Source of the DNA: Tolypothrix tenuis PCC 7101
GTDB lineage: Bacteria; Cyanobacteriota; Cyanobacteriia; Cyanobacteriales; Nostocaceae
Length of the DNA: 64,000 nt
NCBI RefSeq assembly: GCF_002368295.1
Contig: NZ_AP018248.1
Location: 5,278,798-5,342,797 of the forward strand
Reading direction: 5' to 3'
The translations under genes and the position numbers were made by a program. The notes beneath the pieces were generated by a model. The model ran no database searches, was not told the DNA's origin, and worked only from the letters and a program-made list of their open reading frames with translations. Below, one piece after another: positions 7,955 to 16,384 of the stretch (the first letter of the stretch is position 1; the number at the start of each line of letters is the position of its first letter).

Positions 7955-9367
7955 CTAGAATCTAGATTTCTGTAACTGTGCTAATGCTGACAATAAATCA
8001 GAAAAATTATTTTGGATTTGCCTCATGGTTTGAGCATTGCGATCAATACTCTCAGATATATTTTGCAATTGATTAATTTGGCTACCTAATAACGATGCAT
8101 TTTGATTTAATACTGATACTATTTGCCCCATATTAGTATTAGAAGATTGTGTAGTATTTTCAATAACTCCAAGTAAATTCTGCAATCTATTATTGTGGTT
8201 ACCTACTTGTCCTGTGTGCTGCGTTAAAGATGCTGTTACCTGGAATATATTATTATTGAAAGTCTGGCTAGTTGCAGATAGTGTATTCGCATTTTGCAGC
8301 AGGCGATCGCTCACATGATTCAGGTTTTCCTGATTAGTTTGAATTAAGCTTTGGGTCTGTGAAGAGTTGTTCACCAAAGCATTACCAATATCTGCCAATT
8401 TATCTGCATAAATTTGTAATGTATCTATGGCGTTGTCAAAAGATTTTGTCGAATCATGCAGAGAGGATGTGATATCAGAAAAAGTTGTGGTTAATCTTGC
8501 CAAATTGTTAGTTGCATTAGTTAAAACATTAGCGCCTGTTTGCATCGATTGCGAAGATTGATTCGCGACAACCTGAAAATTATTCGCAGATGTATTGAGT
8601 GTATTAGAAGCTGCTGTGACAGCATTTTGAAAATCTTGAGTATTTTTTGGTAGAGTTGTGACAAATCCACTCAAGCTTTTGGCATAATTGTCTATAGTTT
8701 TAATCAGTACATCTATCTGTTCTGCTACTGTTGGCTGGTTTTGAGAGATAAAATAATCATTATCAAGAAAATCTTCTAAAGAAATTAGCAGTTTATCCTT
8801 CTCTAAATCTAAATCATAGGTGGGATGAAACTTCGTCAAGAAGACACTTCCAGCTAAAGCTGCTAGGCTACTAACGAATGCGATCGCCATTGAACCAATA
8901 ATATCTGGTAAGGCTTTTTGTAATTGCAATTCACCACCAGTATTTCTACTAATTAAGAATAGATTCATGGTTATACCCAAGAATGTCCCCAATAAGCCAA
9001 GCGCTAAAAGAGAGTTGGGTAGTAATTGATAAGAGCGTTTATGTCGTTCCCAAATTTTTAATTCTTGATTTTCGCTACATCTTTTTTCAATTAAAGCGAT
9101 TTTATTAATTCTCTCATATTGATTTCTACTAATACCTTGAACTTTCTGGACAAGTTCAGACCGAAGTTTTTGCTCGATTATACCTACTTGTTGAAGTAAA
9201 GCATTTTTCAGACGAATCCCATCAATAGTAGATTTGACAGTTAAGCCTAAAAAGGCTAGCACTATTAAAAAGGGAAACCAAGGAATAAACGATGGCGTAA
9301 TTAAATAAAGTAATAGCAATACAAAACAAATTATAAATACACCATAGCGCAGTGATAGTTGCTTCAT
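7955..9367 (-). CDS. ZorA/MotA/TolQ-like proton channel with long coiled-coil tail
   Basis: 470 residues. Two N-terminal membrane helices (about 9-26 and 29-46), a cytoplasmic loop, then two helices with the MotA/TolQ/ExbB channel signature (LLALGLLGTFLGITMNLF near 118 and IIGSMAIAFVSSLAALAGS near 155). Residues about 200-470 form a polar, Asn/Gln/Ser/Thr-rich helical tail with repeating N-x-x-L spacing, like the long intracellular tail of ZorA and unlike flagellar MotA. It is the first gene of the four-gene minus-strand operon. The known ZorAB complex is a peptidoglycan-anchored ion-driven motor sensing phage; applying that role here is inference from architecture and neighbours. Confidence 0.85.
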   Translation of the reverse strand: MKQLSLRYGVFIICFVLLLLYLITPSFIPWFPFLIVLAFLGLTVKSTIDGIRLKNALLQQVGIIEQKLRSELVQKVQGISRNQYERINKIALIEKRCSENQELKIWERHKRSYQLLPNSLLALGLLGTFLGITMNLFLISRNTGGELQLQKALPDIIGSMAIAFVSSLAALAGSVFLTKFHPTYDLDLEKDKLLISLEDFLDNDYFISQNQPTVAEQIDVLIKTIDNYAKSLSGFVTTLPKNTQDFQNAVTAASNTLNTSANNFQVVANQSSQSMQTGANVLTNATNNLARLTTTFSDITSSLHDSTKSFDNAIDTLQIYADKLADIGNALVNNSSQTQSLIQTNQENLNHVSDRLLQNANTLSATSQTFNNNIFQVTASLTQHTGQVGNHNNRLQNLLGVIENTTQSSNTNMGQIVSVLNQNASLLGSQINQLQNISESIDRNAQTMRQIQNNFSDLLSALAQLQKSRF

Positions 9368-9568
9368 AATTCCGCAAATTCAATAATTGATTAATCAATG
9401 AAAAATATGTAATAAAAATTCTAGGTGTGTCCAAAGGATCATATCATATTGGTTGTAGTATAAAATATGTTACATACTTCGCTCAAGTTAGTTTCCTAGC
9501 TTTGACGTAGAGGCTTGAATATAAATTGACAAAGATTGCTTGGGTAATCTCTGCAACAGTGGTATCAC

Positions 9569-10600
9569 ATGAATACAGGTATATCAAAAATTCTCGGCGG
9601 ACGTTACGAAATAGTTGCATTGCTAGGAGAAGGTGGTTTTAGTAGAACTTATCTAGCTAATGACTTGTTTCAGTCTGGAGTTCAGTATGCAGTCAAGCAT
9701 TTTATCTTCTCTAGCGGTAATCAAAATGAGGTGGTTACAGCCAAGCAACTATTCCAACGTGAAGTCACAATTCTCAAAAACTTAAATGGACATCCGCAGA
9801 TTCCCAAGTTTTATGAATACTTGGAAGAAAATCAAGAATTTTACTTAATTCAACAGTATATTCAAGGAAATACTTTAAGTAAAGAAATCAAATCTCGCCA
9901 AAAACTAGAAGAGCCTGAAGTTATCAAAATATTAGATAAATTAATAAATATTCTGCTATTTGTGCATAGCAATAATATTATACATCGGGATATTAAACCA
10001 GATAATATTATTGTGGATGATCATGATAATTTATTTTTAATTGACTTCGGAGCAGTCAAAGAAATTATTGTTAGAAATACGAGGTTGCAAAAACCGGGGA
10101 CACAAATTTATACTCAAGGTTATTCTCCCGTAGAGCAAATGCGCGGATATCCGCAATTCAATAGTGATATTTACGCACTAGGAATGACTTTAATTGAGGC
10201 AATTACAGGTTTAGAGCCTCAAGCTTTAACAATAGATAATTTAGGAGAAGTTGTCTGGCGAGATAAAGCGGATGTTAGTAATTGGCTCGCTAGTATTTTG
10301 TCTAAAATGGTTCGTTATGAATCTAATGCAAGATATCAATCAGTTACGGAACTACAAAAAGACTTCAATGTAAGTCTATCTGCCACTAAGCTACCAAACA
10401 CTAAAATGATGGCAGCATCTCTCAACCCATATTCCACAAGTGGCGAATCAATAAGTAATATAATTCTTTATCTAATCTTGAGCTTACTATCGATAATAGC
10501 AATTTTATATGCTGCTGGTTTACTACCAGAAAAAAGAGATAATGAGCTAAAAAAGCAACAGTCTTTATTGCCAGAAATAGCTTTAATGGTGGATGTTTAA
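9569..10600 (+). CDS. Membrane-anchored Ser/Thr protein kinase
   Basis: 343 residues with a complete Hanks-type kinase domain at about 10-270: glycine loop LLGEGGFSRTYLA, Lys in YAVKHF, catalytic loop IIHRDIKPDN, metal-binding DFGAVKE, and a long activation loop ending YSPVEQM (the APE position). A single membrane helix lies near 296-318 (IILYLILSLLSIIAILY), leaving only a short tail. It faces away from the ZorA-like gene across 201 bp, so shared or opposed control from one intergenic region is possible. Cyanobacteria have many such kinases, so linkage to the motor operon is a suggestion only. The gene is A/T-rich. Confidence 0.92.
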   Translation: MNTGISKILGGRYEIVALLGEGGFSRTYLANDLFQSGVQYAVKHFIFSSGNQNEVVTAKQLFQREVTILKNLNGHPQIPKFYEYLEENQEFYLIQQYIQGNTLSKEIKSRQKLEEPEVIKILDKLINILLFVHSNNIIHRDIKPDNIIVDDHDNLFLIDFGAVKEIIVRNTRLQKPGTQIYTQGYSPVEQMRGYPQFNSDIYALGMTLIEAITGLEPQALTIDNLGEVVWRDKADVSNWLASILSKMVRYESNARYQSVTELQKDFNVSLSATKLPNTKMMAASLNPYSTSGESISNIILYLILSLLSIIAILYAAGLLPEKRDNELKKQQSLLPEIALMVDV

Positions 10601-10678
10601 TCAGAGGCGATCGCCTATCTTATCCCCTCAATTACATCATGTTATTATTACTAATAACTACCTTGTAGATATAAAAAA

Positions 10679-10945
10679 ATGGCTAACCTAAATCTGCTCA
10701 ATATACCTGATGATTTATATGAGAAATTGCAAGAGTTAGCTCAAGCTGAACATTCTTCTATTGATGCTCAAGTGATTACAATCTTGCAAAATGCCTTAGC
10801 AAAAAAGACACAGCTAACAGAAGAAGAAAGGCGAAAGAATGTCCCCAAACTTCTAGAGGAAAGTCGTAATCGCCGACGGTTAAATCCAGCAGACTTTGGA
10901 TTACCTGATAGTACTGAACTGATTCGAGAAGACCGCGACAGATGA
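10679..10945 (+). CDS. Antitoxin, ribbon-helix-helix (FitA/VapB type)
   Basis: 88 residues. The N-terminus MANLNLLNIPDDLYEKLQEL with the following helices fits an Arc/FitA-type ribbon-helix-helix DNA-binding domain; the Arg/Asp-rich C-terminal half would wrap around the toxin. The stop overlaps the next start by 4 bp (ATGA at 10942), the usual coupling of type II toxin-antitoxin pairs. It should neutralise the PIN toxin and repress the shared promoter. Confidence 0.85.
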   Translation: MANLNLLNIPDDLYEKLQELAQAEHSSIDAQVITILQNALAKKTQLTEEERRKNVPKLLEESRNRRRLNPADFGLPDSTELIREDRDR

Positions 10946-11394
10946 TTAATTCTCTCAGATGCGTGGTAGATACCAGTGTGTGCATCAAGTATTTTATAGC
11001 TGACCCACTAACTGCTAAAGTTAATCAACTCTTTAGCCATCTTGCCAATCCACAGGCTGAAATTTATGTACCAGACCTGTTTTACATCGAGTGTGCTAAC
11101 GTTTTCTGGAAATACGTCCGTGCAAGAATGTACACGGCTGCTGAAATACAGACAGATTTAGCTACTCTCAAAGCCTTTCCCTTGCGTATTGTCTCCACAG
11201 CCGATTTGATGGCAGATGCAGTCAATATTGCCTTAAATTATGGCATTTCAACCTACGATGCTTCTTATGTTGCGCTTTCACAGCAGGTAGATGCAACTTT
11301 GTTGACTCTCGACAATAAGCTAGTGAGAGCATTAAGCGCTTCATCTTTCGATGTTTCGTTTTTCAATGACTTTGAAGTACCACCGTTAGTTTAA
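10942..11394 (+). CDS. PIN-domain ribonuclease toxin (VapC type)
   Basis: 150 residues with the PIN acidic set: CVVDTSVCIKYF (first Asp, residue 9), FYIECANVFW (Glu near 52), STYDASYVALS (Asp near 110) and TLDNKL (Asp near 129). VapC-family toxins cut tRNA or rRNA; the target here is unknown. Start and coupling with the antitoxin gene are set by the 4-bp overlap. Confidence 0.9.
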   Translation: MINSLRCVVDTSVCIKYFIADPLTAKVNQLFSHLANPQAEIYVPDLFYIECANVFWKYVRARMYTAAEIQTDLATLKAFPLRIVSTADLMADAVNIALNYGISTYDASYVALSQQVDATLLTLDNKLVRALSASSFDVSFFNDFEVPPLV

Positions 11395-11469
11395 AATAAC
11401 AGCGCGCCTTTGTTCATATCAGCGATTCACGCCAGGTTTTGGCATAACCAAGCATAAAAATATTTCTTT

Positions 11470-11500
11470 CCCATGCCCTATGCCCCATGCCCTATGCCCA
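11470..11500. repeat. CCCTATG/CCCCATG short tandem repeat
   Basis: Four alternating CCCATG and CCCTATG units just downstream of the XRE gene (minus strand), same family as 3282, 35057 and 56299. Confidence 0.7.
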
Positions 11501-11517
11501 TTTCCAAACTAGTATAA

Positions 11518-11730
11518 TTATTCCTGCACAACTTCAACCAATTCCTCAATCATCACATCAAAAGTTCGTGCTAACTTCTGAATTGCGGTAAAATCTACAG
11601 TTGCAAGTCCAGGCGATCGCGCATAGGTTCTGAGAGTACTATAAACCACACCAGAACGGTCAGATACCTCTTTCAGCGTCCAGCCCTTCTCCGCAGCAAA
11701 TTCTCGAATCTTTAGCCTAACCATTCCCAT
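11518..11730 (-). CDS. Small XRE/Cro-C1 family HTH protein
   Basis: 70 residues that are almost entirely a Cro/C1-type helix-turn-helix: VRLKIREFAAEKGWTLKEVS, DRSGVVYSTLRTYAR and IQKLARTFDVMIEELV. Proteins of this size act as repressors or as antitoxin-type regulators. No partner overlaps it; it lies between two PIN toxin-antitoxin modules and reads on the opposite strand. The start could be Met1 or Met3. Confidence 0.85.
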   Translation of the reverse strand: MGMVRLKIREFAAEKGWTLKEVSDRSGVVYSTLRTYARSPGLATVDFTAIQKLARTFDVMIEELVEVVQE

Positions 11731-11858
11731 AATTTGCTTGACAAATGACTTATATGAGTCGTTTAATAATTATATCCTAAATAATAACGATCGCCCTCTG
11801 GCCTGGAAAACTAAAGGGCGATCGCATTATCTACAACTACACATTCCATCAAATTTAA

Positions 11859-11945
11859 GAATCTTCTCTTTTCATCAGAATCATCTGTTTGACGAGAATC
11901 ATCTTTTTTGAAGGGAATCATCTTTTCTGACGGGAATTATCTTTT
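11859..11945 (+). repeat. About 4.7 degenerate 19-bp tandem repeats
   Basis: Units begin GAATCATCTTTT or near variants (at 11859, 11878, 11896, 11915 and 11934) and run right up to the ATG at 11946. The 18-19-bp period is not a multiple of three, so this is not coding. It occupies the whole 5' leader of the next gene. Confidence 0.6.
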
Positions 11946-12452
11946 ATGCTATCATCACTCAAGCCGAAAGTGCTTGTCATCCGTGAATCAAAAATTGTTC
12001 ACAAATCAGCAATTGTTCACCCGTTGGCGCGATTTGTTACAGAAGAAGCAATTTGCTTAATATTCCAAATTAGCATTGAAGATATATATACTGTGGAATG
12101 CTGGCGCTACATGGTTTACGTCCACGGTAAAGGCTTGAGTAAATTTGTTAGTTACGCTGATTTTCCGCCAATCTTGGGTGTAAAACCACCTACCCAAAGC
12201 GACTTTATCAAATGGCGTAGACGCTGGCGTAAGCAACATGAACCTCATCGCCACAAACAAGCACCCCAGTGGTGGGCAAAATTTTTCGTTGATGAATTCT
12301 GCCAAGCTCACTCAGAAGCTATGTTAAATAGTTGGGTAGAACTAATTGAGTTGATTCAATTTGCTTTTAATCCGGAAAAGTTAAAAGAACTCCAAAATAG
12401 CTATCATCAAGAAAAATTAGTTTTGAGCAGAGAAGTTTTCACAGATTTTTAA
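11946..12452 (+). CDS. Hypothetical protein, 168 aa
   Basis: Not recognised. The protein has mixed hydrophobic helices, a central cluster of Trp/Arg/His (IKWRRRWRKQHEPHRHKQ followed by APQWWAKFF) and an acidic C-terminal helix. The basic-aromatic cluster could bind nucleic acid. No signal peptide or membrane helix is seen. The repeat-rich leader directly before the ATG is unusual. It stands alone between an XRE gene and a toxin-antitoxin pair. Confidence 0.6.
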   Translation: MLSSLKPKVLVIRESKIVHKSAIVHPLARFVTEEAICLIFQISIEDIYTVECWRYMVYVHGKGLSKFVSYADFPPILGVKPPTQSDFIKWRRRWRKQHEPHRHKQAPQWWAKFFVDEFCQAHSEAMLNSWVELIELIQFAFNPEKLKELQNSYHQEKLVLSREVFTDF

Positions 12453-12601
12453 TACCTAGACAAACTCTACATTATTTAGCAAAACATTACCTAGATAAGT
12501 AAAGTGCCTCGCAGTAATATTGACCAATTTTCAACTGAATTGAAAAAGCATTCCGCAAGCTGAGTGGCTATATAACAGTGAACGCTAAAAGGAGAGAACC
12601 C

Positions 12602-12811
12602 ATGATAGATGAAACAGTTCTAGAGCATCGCCTGTTAAACCTTGAGCAAGCAATCTCTGATCTCCAACGCAAAGTCGAAGGAAAACCTTCCGAAAACTGG
12701 TTAGAAAAACTCATTGGCTCAATTTCTGATGAGGAAGCTTTTCTGAAAGCTCTGGAATATGGACGTGCTTTTCGTCAGGCTGATAAGCCTACTGATGAGG
12801 ATGAAGAGTAA
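12602..12811 (+). CDS. Probable antitoxin paired with PIN toxin
   Basis: 69 residues from the ATG at 12602, which has AAAGGAGAG at good spacing; a GTG at 12578 would lengthen it by 8 residues but lacks a ribosome site. The protein is acidic and helical (LEHRLLNLEQAISDLQRKVE is a short coiled coil; the tail is DEDEE). The family is often seen just before PIN genes. Only 2 bp separate it from the toxin. Confidence 0.75.
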   Translation: MIDETVLEHRLLNLEQAISDLQRKVEGKPSENWLEKLIGSISDEEAFLKALEYGRAFRQADKPTDEDEE

Positions 12812-12813
12812 TT

Positions 12814-13242
12814 GTGAAATATTTGCTCGATACCGACCACATCAGTTTTTTACAGAGACGTTCAGGTTCAGAGTTTACTCGTTTGATAGAGCGCATGGGA
12901 CAGCATTCCTCTGCCGACTTTGCCTTATCGATCATTAGTTTTCATGAGCAAGTGCTTGGTGCTCATAACTTCATTAATCGTGCTCAGACGAATACTGACA
13001 TAATCCGCGGATATGCTTTGCTGCTGGGAACTCTTCAAGGTTTTGCAACAGCTCCTATTTTATCGTTTGATGCCAGAGCGATCGCAGTCTTTGATGCGTT
13101 ACGAGGGCAAAGGGTTCGTGTATCCACAATGGATTTAAGAATTGCAGCGATCGCTATATCTCGTGATTTGGTGTTGTTGACCCGAAATGCTAGTGACTTT
13201 AGTAAGATTCCAGGTTTAATGATGGAAGATTGGACGATTTAG
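12814..13242 (+). CDS. PIN-domain ribonuclease toxin (VapC type)
   Basis: 142 residues starting with GTG. PIN motifs: YLLDTDHISFL (Asp6), SIISFHEQVLG (Glu near 45), STMDLRIAAIAI (Asp near 105) and LLTRNASDFSKIPGL (Asn/Asp near 124-127). This is the tRNA(fMet)-type VapC layout. Partner antitoxin is immediately upstream. A strong 12-bp hairpin at 13293 ends the unit. Confidence 0.92.
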   Translation: MKYLLDTDHISFLQRRSGSEFTRLIERMGQHSSADFALSIISFHEQVLGAHNFINRAQTNTDIIRGYALLLGTLQGFATAPILSFDARAIAVFDALRGQRVRVSTMDLRIAAIAISRDLVLLTRNASDFSKIPGLMMEDWTI

Positions 13243-13292
13243 AACCATCAGGCTCAAAAATCAGTGGAGCTGATTGTTCCTGGCTAATACAA

Positions 13293-13335
13293 AGACGCTT
13301 TCTTAGCGCAAATGGGATGAGAAAAGAAAGCGTCT
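13293..13335. terminator. 12-bp stem hairpin between convergent genes
   Basis: AGACGCTTTCTT (13293-13304) and AAGAAAGCGTCT (13324-13335) pair perfectly with a 19-nt loop. It lies between the stops of the PIN toxin and the S1 gene, so it can serve as a two-way terminator. Confidence 0.6.
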
Positions 13336-13371
13336 CATAAGTGAAAATTAATTGGTAATTAATCAAAGCCG

Positions 13372-14274
13372 CTATTCAGCAGCTTTCTGATTAGCACGAT
13401 TAGCACGCGCCTCAGCCGAAGCCATAACTTCATCCATATTTTCTAAAACTTCACCGGGGAAATTTTCTAAAACTCTGGTGGAAAGTGCAACCCGGCCTTT
13501 ACCTTCATCTAAGTCAATAATCACAGCTTTGATTGGCTGACCAATTTGAAATACTTTATCTAGAGACTCAATAAACTTTTGGCTGACTTGCTTAATATGC
13601 AGTAAAGCACTGACCCCATCTAAATCGATAAATACGCCAAAAGGTTTAATACCTGTGACTTTACCTTCGACTAATTGACCGATTTCTAACAAGCTAAAGT
13701 TGCTAGAACGACTCGCCAAACGTTGAGAAAGAATTAGCTTTTTGTTATTGCGGTCTACTTCTAAAAAACCAGCAGTGAGAGTTTGACCTTTAAGTGCTTC
13801 TAAATTATCACGCTCAATCAAGTGCGATCGCGGAATGAAACCTCTTAAAGATTGAAGATCAACGGTGACACCACCTTTATTTACCCCTGTCACCCGCACT
13901 GGCACCGTTTGGGAATTTTCTTGCATTTGCGCCAGTCTTTCCCAAATATGCTGAATTTCTAACTGTTTTCGCGAAAGAGTAACTTGACCTTCTGCATCCT
14001 GTTCGCGGATAATCAAAAACTCCAGATCCTCTTGCATGGGTAGCACTTCCGATAAATCGGTAACTGCTCTCAAAGAAGCCTCATCACGGGGGATAAACGC
14101 TGACGATTTGCCACCAATATCAACATAAGCCCCATCATGGTCAAGCTGGAAAACTTTGCCGTGTACTACCTGTCCCTTTTGAAACTGGTAGTCGTGTTTT
14201 TCTAGTGCTTTGGCAAAGTCGTCCATTGTAAATGACGAATTGGCTGTTTGAGAACGTTTCGCTTCGGAATTCAT
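13372..14274 (-). CDS. Ribosomal protein S1 homologue, three S1 domains
   Basis: 300 residues with three S1 RNA-binding domains at about 33-103 (KGQVVHGKVFQLDHDGAYVD), 120-185 (TVPVRVTGVNKGGVTVDLQS) and 198-268 (GQLVEGKVTGIKPFGVFIDL). Cyanobacterial and chloroplast S1 proteins have three domains rather than six. Many cyanobacteria hold two genes of this kind, and the short form usually has a Ser/Ala-rich tail as here. It should bind mRNA leaders and aid translation initiation. The ATG at 14274 is kept; the leader carries GTCATTTGT repeats. Confidence 0.88.
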   Translation of the reverse strand: MNSEAKRSQTANSSFTMDDFAKALEKHDYQFQKGQVVHGKVFQLDHDGAYVDIGGKSSAFIPRDEASLRAVTDLSEVLPMQEDLEFLIIREQDAEGQVTLSRKQLEIQHIWERLAQMQENSQTVPVRVTGVNKGGVTVDLQSLRGFIPRSHLIERDNLEALKGQTLTAGFLEVDRNNKKLILSQRLASRSSNFSLLEIGQLVEGKVTGIKPFGVFIDLDGVSALLHIKQVSQKFIESLDKVFQIGQPIKAVIIDLDEGKGRVALSTRVLENFPGEVLENMDEVMASAEARANRANQKAAE

Positions 14275-14367
14275 GACTTTTGCAGATAATATTGTTATTT
14301 GCGCTGATGCTACTGGAGTTTTCAGAAGATTGCTTGTCTTCTATCTCCTTTTTCTCGTTAAGATTAA

Positions 14368-14412
14368 CATTTGTCATTTGTCATTTGTAATACCAAGGAC
14401 AAATGACAAATA
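14368..14412. repeat. GTCATTTGT repeat with inverted copy
   Basis: Direct GTCATTTGT copies are followed by the reverse complement ACAAATGAC, giving a potential hairpin in the leader of the S1 gene. Related runs occur at 18321, 52111 and 56252. Confidence 0.6.
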
Positions 14413-14457
14413 ACTAAAAACACCTCGACGAAAAAGTAGGCAACGGCTACATAGGTT

Positions 14458-15198
14458 TTATGCCAGTTGACCAAAGAGTTGTTTCACCTGCTCCCAAGCA
14501 TCGGCTGCAACTTTAGGATTATAGCTGGCGCGACGGTCGCAGAAAAATCCGTGGTCAGCTCCATCGTAGCGAAACACGCGGTGCGGAATGTTGTATTTTT
14601 CTAACGTTGCTTCAATCTCGTCTACCTGTTCGGGAGGAATGCTGGCATCTTCCATGCCAAATAAGGTGTAAATTGTGCCTTTAATTTCACTGGTACGGGT
14701 AACGGTAGGCTGTCCACCGCCGGGTGTGCGCGTTGTAATCCCTGCGCCATAAAAGGAAGCTGTAGCTTTAATATCTGGGAGAGTAGCAGCCAGGTATGCT
14801 ACGTGACCACCAAAGCAGAAACCTATACAGCCGAAGCTATCTTGTTTGACATTGGGAAGAGTTTTTAGATAATCAATTGTGGCTTGAATATCGCTCAATA
14901 ATTCAGAAGCTGTGGTTTGCATTGCATAGCCGCGGCCAATTTCAATATCTTCGGGAGTATAGCCAGTTTCAAAACCTGGTGCTTGGCGTTGAAACAGTGC
15001 AGGTGCGATCGCAACATAACCTAGTTTTGCAATCCGTTCGGTAACATCGCGAATGTGGACATTGACACCAAAAATCTCTTGCAACACCACAATTGCTGGG
15101 TAAGAGCCTGATTCTTTTGGCTGTGCCAAGTAAGCTACTATTGAAAGATTATCTTGCGAAATTTGAACCGTTGTGGTGTCGATTGCTCGCTCTGTCAT
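14458..15198 (-). CDS. Dienelactone hydrolase family protein
   Basis: 246-residue alpha/beta hydrolase of the dienelactone hydrolase family, which uses Cys-Asp-His. GCIGFCFGGHVAYLAA carries the nucleophilic Cys (near 122), LFGMEDASIPPEQ the Asp (near 176) and YDGADHGFFCDR the His (near 208). The N-terminus shows PAIVVLQEIFGVN, also typical. Natural substrate in cyanobacteria is unknown; the family cuts cyclic esters. It faces away from the GntR-type regulator across about 200 bp. Confidence 0.92.
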   Translation of the reverse strand: MTERAIDTTTVQISQDNLSIVAYLAQPKESGSYPAIVVLQEIFGVNVHIRDVTERIAKLGYVAIAPALFQRQAPGFETGYTPEDIEIGRGYAMQTTASELLSDIQATIDYLKTLPNVKQDSFGCIGFCFGGHVAYLAATLPDIKATASFYGAGITTRTPGGGQPTVTRTSEIKGTIYTLFGMEDASIPPEQVDEIEATLEKYNIPHRVFRYDGADHGFFCDRRASYNPKVAADAWEQVKQLFGQLA

Positions 15199-15397
15199 AA
15201 TAGTTTTTACCAGGGTTGCGTGATTATTTGATATAACTATGCCAGTATCTCAAAGCTTTCTACCATCAAATTATCAATTAACAACAGTGAACAGATTAGA
15301 AATTTCTCTCGGAAAAATTTTATGTATAAATAAATTATTTAAAAGGTAGCAAATGCAGCTGGTTATATATCGCTACTAGCACCTAGGAGGTTTGGTG

Positions 15398-16381
15398 ATG
15401 ATTCAATTTCGCATTCAACCAGACAGTGAGATTCCCGCCTCAACCCAGCTGTTTAATCAAATCCGGTTTGCGATCGCTTCCCGGCAATATCCACCTGGGT
15501 ACAAATTGCCGAGTACAAGGGCATTGGCAATGCAGACGGGGTTACACCGTAATACAATTAGCAAGGTTTATCGTCAGTTAGAAGAAGACGGATTTGTCGA
15601 AAGTCTCGCAGGTTCGGGGATTTATGTCCGCGCCCAAGGCCATGAGGGTGGTAGCAGAATGCAATCGCCCATTCTCAAGCAACATCCCGAAGCAGACAAA
15701 GTTGTTCAGCAAGCACTTGATGAACTTCTTTCTCAAGGATGTACACTCTCGCAAGCAAGGGAGCTATTTTTAGCAGAAATTGATTGGCGGTTGCGTTGCA
15801 GCGCTCAGGTGTTAGTAGCAGTTCCTACTTATGACATCGGCGCTGGGGAGTTGATGGTCTATGAATTAGAAAAAGCCCTGCAAATACCAATCCAGTTGAT
15901 ACCAATGGAAGAATTAGCATCTGTGCTAGATAAAACTTCCTCTGCCACAGTTGTGACTAGTCGGTATTTTATTGGCGACGTAGAAGACATCGCTTCCCCG
16001 AAAGCTGTACGGGTGATTCCTCTGGATATCTACGACTATTCTAAAGAACTTAATTTGTTGAAAACCTTGCCCAAAGAAAACTGTGTGGGCATAGTCAGCT
16101 TAAGTTCTGGAATTGCGCGCGCCGCCGAAGTGATTCTTCACGGACTCCGGGGAGATGAACTATTGGTAATGACAACCCAACCAAAAGATGCTTACAAACT
16201 TCAGGCGATCGTCAAGCGAGCCGAGGTAATTATCAGCGATCAAGCAAGTTATGCAGCAGTGCAAGCTGCTGTACAAGCGGCGGTAGAAGACATCATTCGT
16301 CCGCCCAAGTTGATTAAGGTTGATAATTATATTGGTACTAATTCCATCAATTTATTGAAACGAGAATTAGGTTTGGGTTAA
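15398..16381 (+). CDS. GntR-family transcriptional regulator
   Basis: 328 residues from the ATG at 15398, chosen because AGGAGG ends 7 nt before it; in-frame TTG and GTG lie directly upstream. A GntR winged helix occupies about 10-80 (STQLFNQIRFAIASRQYPPG, KLPSTRALAMQTGLHRNTIS, YRQLEEDGFVESLAGSGIYV). The C-terminal half (about 100-325) lacks the aminotransferase fold of MocR proteins and shows a periplasmic-binding-like alpha/beta pattern; ligand unknown. It may control the divergent hydrolase. Confidence 0.9.
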   Translation: MIQFRIQPDSEIPASTQLFNQIRFAIASRQYPPGYKLPSTRALAMQTGLHRNTISKVYRQLEEDGFVESLAGSGIYVRAQGHEGGSRMQSPILKQHPEADKVVQQALDELLSQGCTLSQARELFLAEIDWRLRCSAQVLVAVPTYDIGAGELMVYELEKALQIPIQLIPMEELASVLDKTSSATVVTSRYFIGDVEDIASPKAVRVIPLDIYDYSKELNLLKTLPKENCVGIVSLSSGIARAAEVILHGLRGDELLVMTTQPKDAYKLQAIVKRAEVIISDQASYAAVQAAVQAAVEDIIRPPKLIKVDNYIGTNSINLLKRELGLG

Positions 16382-16384
16382 TTG

